In this document: in pieces, positions 8,792 through 15,858 of the stretch | Numbering within the stretch: the first letter of the stretch is position 1 | Layout of the letters: every line of letters starts with the position of its first letter | Origin: Lewinellaceae bacterium | GTDB taxonomy: Bacteria; Bacteroidota; Bacteroidia; Chitinophagales; Saprospiraceae | NCBI GenBank assembly: GCA_020636005.1 | Contig: JACJYR010000001.1 | Span: 1,746,001-1,810,000, forward strand | Direction: 5' to 3' | Length of the DNA: 64,000 bases | Made by a program: the position numbers and the translations under genes | The notes under the pieces: generated by a model | Database searches by the model: none | What the model was told of the DNA's origin: nothing | Seen by the model: only the letters and a program-made list of their open reading frames with translations

Positions 8792-9307
8792 TCACTCTGT
8801 CTCAAACTTTTTCACCAGATCTTCCGGGTTCTCATCCACGACCGACAAGAGTTGCTTTACTTGATCGGCCAGCGGATCGTTGGGGTATTTTTGCAGGAAC
8901 TGGGAATAGTATTTTTTGGCCATACTGGCTTTCCGCAGGTCGCTGTCGAAGGTAAACCCTTGCAGAAAGAGTGCCATCGGTGCTTGGGGGTGGGTTTCAT
9001 ACTTACGCCAAACCTGCCCCCAAAGTTGAATCGCCTTGCCATATTCTTTGGCACCCCTGGCCACATCTGCCGCTTTGAACAACAAGTTGGGCGTCAGGGT
9101 GTCCTGGGGATATTGTTTGGCATATTGAAGGGTTTTTTCCACCAATTCCACAGCGGCATCGGGTTTCTTGCCAGCATCTTCCGCTTCGATGATCTGTTTT
9201 TCAAGTGCTGCAATTTCTTCCCTGATCTGCTGCTGGGCGGCCTGTTCCCTGGGTTGGCAGGCTGCCAATAGAGCTGCAATGCTTAAAAAGAGAATGTTTT
9301 TTTTCAT
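8792..9307 (-). CDS. TPR lipoprotein (BamD/YfgM-like helical repeats)
   Basis: A 171-residue lipoprotein. I start at the ATG at 9307 because it gives a clean signal (MKKNILFLSIAALLAAC, lipobox LLAAC, Cys17); the open frame runs 18 codons further upstream without a signal. After a charged coiled-coil segment (about 18-45) come about three TPR-like helix pairs with NLLFKAADVARGAKEYGKA and YYSQFLQKYPNDPLADQ, the latter typical of outer-membrane TPR lipoproteins such as BamD. Probably held in the periplasm or outer membrane and a scaffold for protein complexes. It is first in a possible three-gene transcript with the two thioredoxin-fold proteins. Confidence 0.78.
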   Translation of the reverse strand: MKKNILFLSIAALLAACQPREQAAQQQIREEIAALEKQIIEAEDAGKKPDAAVELVEKTLQYAKQYPQDTLTPNLLFKAADVARGAKEYGKAIQLWGQVWRKYETHPQAPMALFLQGFTFDSDLRKASMAKKYYSQFLQKYPNDPLADQVKQLLSVVDENPEDLVKKFETE

Positions 9308-9639
9308 GGCTTTAATATTTTTCTGCGAAATTACGGCCAAGGCAGCCAAAGGACAAAGCAATGGTCTTTTTTAGTTCGGCTGGCCTTGGCCCGGCAGTTT
9401 GGGGGCAAGGCAGGTTCTCCAATGCGGCCGGGCTTAAAGCACTGAAATGCAGCAGCGATCGTCCGAATTTGGACACATTGCGTTCAACTACGCACAAATT
9501 TTTTAATTACTTTTTAAGGTAAAACACTGAAAAACAATTACTTAGTACGCTGGCACACCCATTGTCCTACCAATCGGCGAAAGTATAACCCGGCAACCCA
9601 ATAAGCACGTCATTGAAATTACTTTGGTTGCTTTGGTTT
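9308..9639. other. Intergenic region without recognised gene
   Basis: No gene is supported. The segment holds the start region of the minus-strand lipoprotein gene and, further right, AT-rich sequence leading into the large inverted repeat at 9640-9754. Confidence 0.4.
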
Positions 9640-9754
9640 TTAAAAAATTCGTCCTTTGACAAATCTTGTGGTCATCCGTTAAAGCGGTTATATGCTAAAC
9701 CGTTTTAACGGTTTCCTTACTGCACAGGATTTGTCGAAGAACGAAAAATTTTAA
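9640..9754. repeat. 115-bp imperfect palindrome
   Basis: The core stem is CCGTTAAAGCGGTT (9676-9689) against AACCGTTTTAACGG (9698-9711), 13 of 14 paired, around an 8-base loop. Outside this, CGTCCTTTGACAAATCTTGT (from 9650) pairs with the sequence up to about 9743 with only 3 mismatches in 21. The T/A-rich tips (TTAAAA on both sides) complete a cruciform-like structure. There is no terminator T run, and it lies about 100 bases before the ABC ATPase start. It may be a miniature transposable element or a large operator. Confidence 0.7.
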
Positions 9755-9851
9755 CAAACACCCGGATAATCAGGTGCCTAAACCGATAGCAAACGAACCC
9801 GGACAATTTCAAATAGCTACTTAACTACAATAACTCAATAACCCATTTCGC

Positions 9852-10547
9852 ATGATCGTCTTAAAAGGCATTGAAAGGTTTTACAAAAATGGTTTGAACA
9901 AAACTTTTGTCCTCAAAAACATCAACCTCGAAATCAAGGAGGGCGAGTTCGTCACCATCATGGGGCCGAGCGGGGCAGGTAAGTCCACCTTGTTGAACAT
10001 CGTCGGGATGCTCGAAGAACCTTCCGGCGGCGAGTACCACTTCTTCGATGAGCCCGTCCACAAATTCAACGAGCGCAAGCGCAACGAACTCCACAAACAC
10101 TACATGGGCTTTGTCTTCCAGGCCTACCACCTCATCGACGAGCTTACGGTTTATGAAAACATCGAAACGCCCCTGCTCTACCGCAAAGTGAAGGGTTCGG
10201 AGCGCAAGAGCATGGTGGCCGACATCCTGGACCGCTTCAACATCGTGGCGAAAAAAGACCTCTTCCCCAGCCAGCTATCCGGTGGGCAGCAGCAATTGGT
10301 CGGTGTGGCGCGGGCCATCATCTCCAAGCCCAAACTCCTGCTGGCCGACGAGCCGACCGGCAACCTCCACACTTCGCAGGGCGAGATGATCATGGATTTG
10401 TTCAAAAAACTGCACGGGGAAGGGGTAACGATCATCCAGGTGACCCATTCCGAGAAAAATGCGCTCTACGGCTCCCGCATCATCAACCTGCTGGACGGCT
10501 GGGTGGACTCTGACGAAAAAGTGGAGGAAGGCGTTTTGGTGAAATAG
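9852..10547 (+). CDS. ABC transporter ATP-binding protein (LolD/MacB-like)
   Basis: A 231-residue ATPase with every catalytic motif: Walker A GPSGAGKST (about 39-47), Q-loop in VFQAYHL, signature LSGGQQQ, Walker B LLLADEP, and switch His in VTHSEK. The short length and DEPTGNLHTSQGEMIMDLF place it in the LolD/MacB/FtsE class, which powers FtsX-type permeases such as the one at 948-3350. No permease is adjacent, so the partner is encoded elsewhere. It acts on the cytoplasmic face of the inner membrane. An A-rich leader precedes the ATG and no Shine-Dalgarno site is seen. The signature's third Q and the VGVARA in place of RVAIARA are mild deviations. Confidence 0.9.
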   Translation: MIVLKGIERFYKNGLNKTFVLKNINLEIKEGEFVTIMGPSGAGKSTLLNIVGMLEEPSGGEYHFFDEPVHKFNERKRNELHKHYMGFVFQAYHLIDELTVYENIETPLLYRKVKGSERKSMVADILDRFNIVAKKDLFPSQLSGGQQQLVGVARAIISKPKLLLADEPTGNLHTSQGEMIMDLFKKLHGEGVTIIQVTHSEKNALYGSRIINLLDGWVDSDEKVEEGVLVK

Positions 10548-10732
10548 TGGCGCAAGGTTAACCCAAAAATTACTGGCTATTACGGATTGCGGTGATGCAG
10601 TCCTCTAGGCCCCATCCTCCCCGCCAAGTGAAACAATCAAAATTTGCCAGGAATGTATCCAGGATAGCCATCTGCTCTTAGAAGATAACGGGCGGCATGC
10701 TCTAATTCTCTCCTTCTCCGTCCATTTTCCCC

Positions 10733-10740
10733 TATCTTTG
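10733..10740 (+). promoter_or_regulatory. -7 promoter box of the E1 dehydrogenase gene
   Basis: TATCTTTG matches the Bacteroidota TAnnTTTG box exactly and lies 28 bases before the ATG at 10768. No good -33 TTTG was found at the usual distance. Confidence 0.6.
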
Positions 10741-10767
10741 CGCCGTTTTTTTTAAACCAGTAAAAAT

Positions 10768-12771
10768 ATGGTCACAGTGCCCACCTATAAAATCAATTTC
10801 CAGCGGGAACACCTGGATGATGAAACCCTCCTGACCCTGTACCGCCGCATCCTCACGCCGAGGATGATCGAGGAAAAAATGCTCATCCTGCTCCGGCAGG
10901 GGCAGGTGTCGAAATGGTTTTCCGGCATCGGCCAGGAAGCCATTGCAGTGGGCGCCACCAGTGCCCTCTTGCCGGATGAACTCGTTTACACGCTGCACCG
11001 AAACCTCGGCGTGTTTACGGTACGGGAAGTACCCTTGCAACGACTTTTTTCCCAATGGCAAGGAAAGAAAAACGGCTTTTCCAAAGGCCGTGAGCGCTCA
11101 TTCCACTTTGGAACCCTGGAATACGGCATCGTTGGCATGATAAGCCACCTGGGGCCGCAACTGGCACTGGCCGACGGGTCAGCCCTTGCCCACAAACTAA
11201 GTGGCGAAGGCAGGGTTTCCCTCGCCTTTTCCGGTGAGGGCGGCACCAGCGAAGGCGACTTCCACGAGGCGCTCAACGTGGCCGCCGTCTGGGACTTGCC
11301 CGTTATTTTTTTGGTGGAAAACAACGGCTACGGCCTCTCCACCCCCACCAACGAGCAGTTCCGCTGCGAACATATCGCCGACAAGGGCAAGGGATACGGC
11401 ATGAGGAGCGTCATCCTGGATGGCAACAATATCCTCGAAGTTTACAACAGCCTCTCCAAAATAGCTGAAGAAATGCGGGAAAACCCGCACCCTGTCCTGG
11501 TGGAGTGCAAGACTTTCCGCATGAGGGGCCACGAGGAAGCCTCCGGGGTAAAATATGTGCCCAAAGAACTGCTGGAAGAATGGGGCGCCAAAGACCCCGT
11601 GAAGCAATATGAAAGCTACCTGTTGGAAGAAGGGATTTTATCAGAAGAAAAAATAGCTGCCATCCGCAAAGAAATCAAAGCTGAGATTGACAAATCCTGG
11701 CAGGCCGTTTCCAAAGAACCCGAAATTGAGCCGGACACGGCGGAGGAACTTGCTGACGTGTACGCGCCTACACCCGTCCACCGTCCACCGTCCACCGTCC
11801 ACGCCCCATCGTCGGAAAAGCGTTTTATTGATGCCATTTCAGATGGGCTCCGACAGGCTATGCAACAGCACGACAAGCTCGTGCTAATGGGCCAGGACAT
11901 CGCCGAATACGGCGGCGTTTTCAAAATAACCCAGGGCTTTGTGGAGGAATTCGGCAGGGGGCGGGTGCGCAATACGCCCATTTGCGAAAGCGCCATCATC
12001 GGCACGGCACTCGGGCTCAGCCTAAAAGGTTACAAGTCCATGGTGGAAATGCAGTTCGCCGATTTCGTCACCTGCGCTTTCAACCAAATCGTGAACAACC
12101 TCGCCAAACTGCACTACCGCTGGGGCGTCAATGCCGATGTGGTGGTGCGGATGCCGGCGGGCGGTGGCGTGGGCGCAGGGCCGTTCCATTCGCAAAGCAA
12201 CGAGGCGTGGTTCGCTCATACGCCCGGCCTGAAAGTGGTCTATCCTGCCACGCCGCATGACGCAAAAGGCTTGCTGTTGGCCGCTTTTGAAGACCCGAAC
12301 CCGGTTTTGTTTTTTGAGCACAAAGCCCTTTACCGCAGCCTCACGGAAGCAGTACCCGATGATTATTACACGGTTGAAATAGGAAAGGCAAGGCTGGCCC
12401 GCACAGGCAGCCAGTTGAGCGTGATCACCTACGGAATGGGCGTCCATTGGGCGCTGAAAGTGTGCGAAGAAGAAGGCATAGACGCGGACATCCTCGACCT
12501 GCGCACCCTGCTCCCGCTCGACTATGAGGCCATTGCCGAAACGGTAAAAAAGACCAACCGTGCCATCTTGCTGCACGAAGACACCATGGTGGGCGGCATC
12601 GGCGGCGAACTGTCTGCCTGGATTGCCGAGCACCTTTTTGAACACCTGGATGCACCCGTGCTGCGGGCGGCGGGCCTGGACACGCCAATCCCCTTTGCTA
12701 TTCCATTGGAGAAGAATTACATGCCCGTGGAGCGGTTCAGGGAACAAATCCGTAAGTTGGCAGCGTATTAA
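10768..12771 (+). CDS. Fused alpha/beta E1 of 2-oxoacid dehydrogenase (branched-chain or pyruvate type)
   Basis: A 667-residue thiamine-diphosphate enzyme in which E1-alpha (about 1-315) and E1-beta (about 350-667) are joined in one chain. The alpha part has the TPP-binding stretch GEGGTSEGDFHEALN followed by VENNGYGLSTP. The beta part starts SEKRFIDAISDGLRQAM and contains GQDIAEYGGVFK, the GGGVGAGPFHSQSNEAWF loop and LLHEDTMVGGIGGE. It would decarboxylate a 2-oxoacid and pass the acyl group to an E2 lipoyl protein, making acyl-CoA and NADH with E2/E3. Such fusions are common in Bacteroidota and usually annotated as 2-oxoisovalerate dehydrogenase; substrate choice cannot be fixed here. The linker is encoded by a heptamer repeat (11774-11801). 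lipB at 33648 supplies the lipoyl cofactor pathway. ATG start, own promoter at 10733. Confidence 0.9.
   Translation: MVTVPTYKINFQREHLDDETLLTLYRRILTPRMIEEKMLILLRQGQVSKWFSGIGQEAIAVGATSALLPDELVYTLHRNLGVFTVREVPLQRLFSQWQGKKNGFSKGRERSFHFGTLEYGIVGMISHLGPQLALADGSALAHKLSGEGRVSLAFSGEGGTSEGDFHEALNVAAVWDLPVIFLVENNGYGLSTPTNEQFRCEHIADKGKGYGMRSVILDGNNILEVYNSLSKIAEEMRENPHPVLVECKTFRMRGHEEASGVKYVPKELLEEWGAKDPVKQYESYLLEEGILSEEKIAAIRKEIKAEIDKSWQAVSKEPEIEPDTAEELADVYAPTPVHRPPSTVHAPSSEKRFIDAISDGLRQAMQQHDKLVLMGQDIAEYGGVFKITQGFVEEFGRGRVRNTPICESAIIGTALGLSLKGYKSMVEMQFADFVTCAFNQIVNNLAKLHYRWGVNADVVVRMPAGGGVGAGPFHSQSNEAWFAHTPGLKVVYPATPHDAKGLLLAAFEDPNPVLFFEHKALYRSLTEAVPDDYYTVEIGKARLARTGSQLSVITYGMGVHWALKVCEEEGIDADILDLRTLLPLDYEAIAETVKKTNRAILLHEDTMVGGIGGELSAWIAEHLFEHLDAPVLRAAGLDTPIPFAIPLEKNYMPVERFREQIRKLAAY
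11774..11801 (+). repeat. Tandem heptamer CCGTCCA x4 inside the E1 linker
   Basis: Four exact copies of CCGTCCA encode the HRPPSTV part of the linker between the alpha and beta halves. Because 7 is not a multiple of 3, gain or loss of one copy would put the beta half out of frame. Confidence 0.9.
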
Positions 12772-12773
12772 TC

Positions 12774-12804
12774 TTTCTGGTTGAAAATCAATGAATTACT
12801 TTTG
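12774..12804 (+). promoter_or_regulatory. Promoter of the AAA/DUF4276/REC operon
   Basis: TACTTTTG (12797-12804) is a perfect TAnnTTTG box, with TTTC at 12774-12777, one base off the -33 TTTG at the usual 19-base spacing. It fits in the 51 bases between the E1 stop and the ATG at 12823, so the operon need not depend on read-through. Confidence 0.65.
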
Positions 12805-12822
12805 GGAGGTTAAAAATTTTAC

Positions 12823-13863
12823 ATGATAAATCGAATTGTCATAGATAATTTCAAGTCTATCCGGCACCTGGATTTGGAACTACGGCCGCTGAATATTCTT
12901 ATTGGGGCGAACGGATCGGGGAAGAGCAATTTGATTGGGTTTTTTAAATTATGGAAAGCCTTACCTAAAAGTAATCTTCACGGATATGTTAGAGAAGAAG
13001 GGGGGCCAAATCAAATTCTTCATTATGGTTATAAAAAATCAGATTTTTTAAGTGGAGATTTATACTTCGAAAATGGTTCTTATTACTATTTTAAATTAAA
13101 GCCTGATACGCAAGATGATTTTTACTTTGAAACAGAAAAGATCAAAATCAATAAAAATGGTAAAAAGCTGAATGAAGAAATAAAGAACAAAAAGGAATCA
13201 CATTTAATATTGGACGAATTGTCTGATTATCAACCAGATATTTATCATTTTATATACACAAATAGGTTTGGATTTTTAAGGGAAACATCAAACATTGATT
13301 TCAATGCTTATTTAAGTGCTAACGGTAGCAACCTTCCTTCCTATTTATATTTTTTGAAAGAAAAATTTCCAAAAACCTTTTCTTTGATTGAGGCAACTGT
13401 AAGATCGGTTTTTCCTTTTTTTAAAGAGTTTGTACTTGTTCCAGAAGCATTAAATGAGCAATATATTAGATTAAAATGGTTTGGCCATGATCAAGAATAT
13501 CCCTTTAATGCGTCTCACCTTTCGGATGGGACACTTAGGTTTATTGCTCTAACTACAATTTTGCTCCAACCCGATCCACCCAAGCTCATTATCATTGACG
13601 AACCCGAACTTGGCCTGCACCCTGCCGCAATAACAAAGCTGGCAGCATTGATGAAAAAAGCAGCCCACAAAACGCAGATCATCATAGCCACCCAGGCTCC
13701 AAACCTGGTGGACATCTTTGAACCTGAGGATATTATCACGGTGGACTGGGAAGATGGCCAGTCAACTTTTAAACGGCATAACAGCGATGAACTTGGAATC
13801 TGGCTTGAAGACTATTCGCTGGGCGAAATTTGGGAGAAAAACGTAATAGGAGGCCGCCCATGA
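12823..13863 (+). CDS. AAA15-family ATPase (RecF/OLD-like), probable defence protein
   Basis: A 346-residue ABC-type ATPase of the AAA_15/AAA_21 group. The N-terminus is typical (INRIVIDNFKSIRHLDLELRP), with Walker A GANGSGKSN (about 28-36), a variable helical insert (about 50-235), a signature-like SHLSDGTLRF, Walker B LIIIDEPELGLHP (about 256-268) and a sensor segment IIIATQAPNLVD. Relatives in PARIS, OLD, Gabija and retron-linked systems sense phage factors and control a nuclease partner. The stop overlaps the ATG of the DUF4276 gene (ATGA at 13860-13863), which means translational coupling. Base composition is mosaic: the insert (12960-13550) is far more AT-rich than both ATPase ends. This fits a sensor region under diversifying selection or exchange. 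Defence is inferred from family and context, not shown. Confidence 0.8.
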   Translation: MINRIVIDNFKSIRHLDLELRPLNILIGANGSGKSNLIGFFKLWKALPKSNLHGYVREEGGPNQILHYGYKKSDFLSGDLYFENGSYYYFKLKPDTQDDFYFETEKIKINKNGKKLNEEIKNKKESHLILDELSDYQPDIYHFIYTNRFGFLRETSNIDFNAYLSANGSNLPSYLYFLKEKFPKTFSLIEATVRSVFPFFKEFVLVPEALNEQYIRLKWFGHDQEYPFNASHLSDGTLRFIALTTILLQPDPPKLIIIDEPELGLHPAAITKLAALMKKAAHKTQIIIATQAPNLVDIFEPEDIITVDWEDGQSTFKRHNSDELGIWLEDYSLGEIWEKNVIGGRP

Positions 13864-14522
13864 AACGCTTGATTATCATCGTAGAGGGCGAAACGGAAGA
13901 AGCGTTCGTCAAGGACGTGCTCGGCCCTTATTTGTTGCGGTTTCAAATTTTTGACGTCCGGCCTATTAGAATCAAGACGAGTGCAGGGCAAAAAGGTGGT
14001 TTTGTAAATTATGTGCATTTAAAGAACGATGTACACCGTATATTGAAAAGTGAAAAAGAGGTGGTGGTTTCTACTTTTGTGGACTTTTTCAGGCTACCTA
14101 AAAAATACTTCCCAAAAAGTGAGGAATGCTTTGAAATGATCGGCAGCGATGCTATCATTGATTGTTTGGAAGAAGCAATGGCAGGGCAAATCAACGACGA
14201 ACGTTTTTTGCCTTATATCCAAAAACATGAGTTTGAAGCTTTGCTTTTTGCCTCAAACAAAGGCTTTGAGAAGTATTTTGATAAGACATCCTGCGAAGAA
14301 GCAAACGAGATCATCACCAAATTTGACAACCCTGAAGATATTAATTCAACAGCTAATGGTGCGCCTTCAAAAAGGTTGGTAGCTATTGATCCAACTTTTG
14401 AGAAAGATTCGGACGGCATCATAATGGCCCTCGAAATCGGCATCGAAACCATCCTCCAAAAATGCCCCCGCTTCGCCGCATGGGCACAACAACTAATAGA
14501 CAAAACTCAAGCTGACCAATGA
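13860..14522 (+). CDS. DUF4276 family protein (TOPRIM-like, probable effector partner)
   Basis: A 220-residue protein. I start at ATG 13860, which overlaps the ATPase stop; the frame extends 10 codons upstream without a better start. The first residues MKRLIIIVEGETEEAFVKDVL match the beginning of DUF4276 and other TOPRIM-like proteins, where VEGxTE carries the catalytic glutamate. Later come FFRLPKKYFPK, YIQKHEFEALLFA (HEFEAL is characteristic of DUF4276) and AAWAQQLI near the end. DUF4276 genes usually follow an AAA15/21 ATPase, and the pair resembles ATPase plus TOPRIM-nuclease defence modules such as PARIS (AriA/AriB), though AriB is a different DUF. The stop TGA (14520-14522) overlaps the ATG of the receiver gene at 14519. 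Predicted cytoplasmic; nuclease activity is inferred. Confidence 0.78.
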   Translation: MKRLIIIVEGETEEAFVKDVLGPYLLRFQIFDVRPIRIKTSAGQKGGFVNYVHLKNDVHRILKSEKEVVVSTFVDFFRLPKKYFPKSEECFEMIGSDAIIDCLEEAMAGQINDERFLPYIQKHEFEALLFASNKGFEKYFDKTSCEEANEIITKFDNPEDINSTANGAPSKRLVAIDPTFEKDSDGIIMALEIGIETILQKCPRFAAWAQQLIDKTQADQ

Positions 14523-14893
14523 CCATCCTCCTCTGCACCGCCGAAGACACCCTGCTCACCTCGCTCGAATACCGCTTCCGCAAACAAGGCTGGCGGTTAC
14601 TTGTAGCGAACGATGCACGACAATCCATAGAAGTCATCAAAAAACAAGCCCCGGAACTGGTCATTGTAGATTTGCAAATGCCGGACTACGAAGGGCTGGA
14701 TGTCATTCAATATTTGAAAAAGGAAGTGGACGGATGGATCCCCATCCTGGTCGCTGCCGACCTCGCCGATGATAGATTATTGCTGGAATCCCTCCGCCTT
14801 GGCGGCAACGATTTTATCATAGCCCCGTACAAACCAGACGAACTCGTACTGCGCATCCGCCGCCTGCTGATGAAGCAGGAGGTGTCCTGTTAA
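14519..14893 (+). CDS. Stand-alone response-regulator receiver domain
   Basis: A 124-residue single REC domain with no output domain. The phosphoacceptor is Asp51 in ELVIVDLQMPDYEGLD. The acidic pocket is reduced to ED (AED near residues 9-11), and the conserved Lys is kept in APYKPDEL (near 104). The usual Thr/Ser switch residue at the end of strand 4 is replaced by Ala (ILVAADLAD), which is unusual and suggests altered or phosphorylation-independent signalling. The start codon overlaps the DUF4276 stop (ATGA), so it is translated with the AAA/DUF4276 pair, a neighbour not usually reported for these modules. Alternatively it is a housekeeping single-domain regulator with an accidental overlap. 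GC content is back to that of the core. Confidence 0.8.
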   Translation: MTILLCTAEDTLLTSLEYRFRKQGWRLLVANDARQSIEVIKKQAPELVIVDLQMPDYEGLDVIQYLKKEVDGWIPILVAADLADDRLLLESLRLGGNDFIIAPYKPDELVLRIRRLLMKQEVSC

Positions 14894-14903
14894 AACCACG
14901 TAG

Positions 14904-14975
14904 CAGTTGGCAGCGAACAGGGGCTTCCTATCTTGCCCGGTGTTGACTGCCAACCGCAACTGCAACTGCCAACTG
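14904..14975 (+). repeat. Inverted repeat in the rfbA leader
   Basis: CAGTTGGCAG (14904-14913) is the exact reverse complement of CTGCCAACTG (14966-14975), which ends 2 bases before the rfbA ATG. A further CTGCCAAC lies at 14947-14954. A weak -7-like box TATCTTGC (14929-14936) sits in the loop. The hairpin would mask the rfbA start region. The words recur in the heptamer repeats at 54118-54152. Confidence 0.6.
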
Positions 14976-14977
14976 AA

Positions 14978-15844
14978 ATGAAAGGAATCATTCTCGCCGG
15001 CGGCCTCGGTACCCGCCTTTACCCTTTGACCCTCGCCGTTAGCAAGCAACTTATGCCTGTTTACGACAAACCGATGATCTACTACCCCCTGTCCACCCTC
15101 ATGCAGGCGGGCATCAAGGACATCCTCGTCATCTCCACGCCCTACGACCTGCCGCATTTTGAAAAGCTGTTGGGTGATGGCAGCGAAATCGGCTGCAATT
15201 TTTCCTACATTCCGCAATACGAGCCTAATGGCCTTGCCCAAGCCTTCGTCCTGGGCGAAAAATTCATTGACGGCGATGCGGCCGCCCTCATCCTGGGCGA
15301 TAACATCTTCTACGGCGCAGGCTTGCCTGAACTTTTGCAGTCAAGTTTTGACCCCGACGGTGGCGTTATCTTCGCCTACCAGGTGGCCGATCCCGAACGC
15401 TATGGTGTGGTGGAATTTGACAAAAACCAAAAGGCTATCTCCATCGAGGAAAAGCCGCAAAAGCCTAAATCCAACTACGCCGTGCCCGGCCTTTATTTCT
15501 ATGACAACCAGGTAGTGGACATTGCCAAAAACCTGAAGCCCAGCCCCCGTGGCGAGTACGAAATCACCGACGTGAACCGCATTTACCTGGAAATGGGCAA
15601 GCTCAGTGTGGGAGTGCTCGGCCGGGGCGTTGCCTGGCTCGACACAGGCACCCATGCCTCCTTGCTGCAGGCTGGCCAGTTCATCCAAGTGATCGAAGAG
15701 CGGCAGGGCTTGAAAATCGGCTGCATAGAGGAAGTGGCCTGGGAAATGGGCTTCATTGACGACGCCCAACTGGAGCGCCTCGGGCAGAAGTATATTAAGA
15801 GCGGCTATGGGGAGTACCTGTTGCGGCTATTGCAAAACCAATAG
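14978..15844 (+). CDS. rfbA: Glucose-1-phosphate thymidylyltransferase
   Basis: A 289-residue nucleotidyltransferase that joins glucose-1-phosphate and dTTP to give dTDP-glucose, the first step to dTDP-rhamnose and related sugars. The N-terminal motif GGLGTRLYPLT, the following SKQLMPVYDKPMIYYPL, the substrate loop LGDNIFYG, EEKPQKPKSNYAVPGLYFYD and RGVAWLDTGTH are all RmlA hallmarks, and the length is exactly that of the family. ATG 14978 gives the canonical MKGIILAGG start; the frame opens 15 codons earlier inside repeat sequence. No other rml genes are nearby, so the pathway is dispersed. Cytoplasmic. Confidence 0.95.
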   Translation: MKGIILAGGLGTRLYPLTLAVSKQLMPVYDKPMIYYPLSTLMQAGIKDILVISTPYDLPHFEKLLGDGSEIGCNFSYIPQYEPNGLAQAFVLGEKFIDGDAAALILGDNIFYGAGLPELLQSSFDPDGGVIFAYQVADPERYGVVEFDKNQKAISIEEKPQKPKSNYAVPGLYFYDNQVVDIAKNLKPSPRGEYEITDVNRIYLEMGKLSVGVLGRGVAWLDTGTHASLLQAGQFIQVIEERQGLKIGCIEEVAWEMGFIDDAQLERLGQKYIKSGYGEYLLRLLQNQ

Positions 15845-15858
15845 CACATGGCCGCCCC

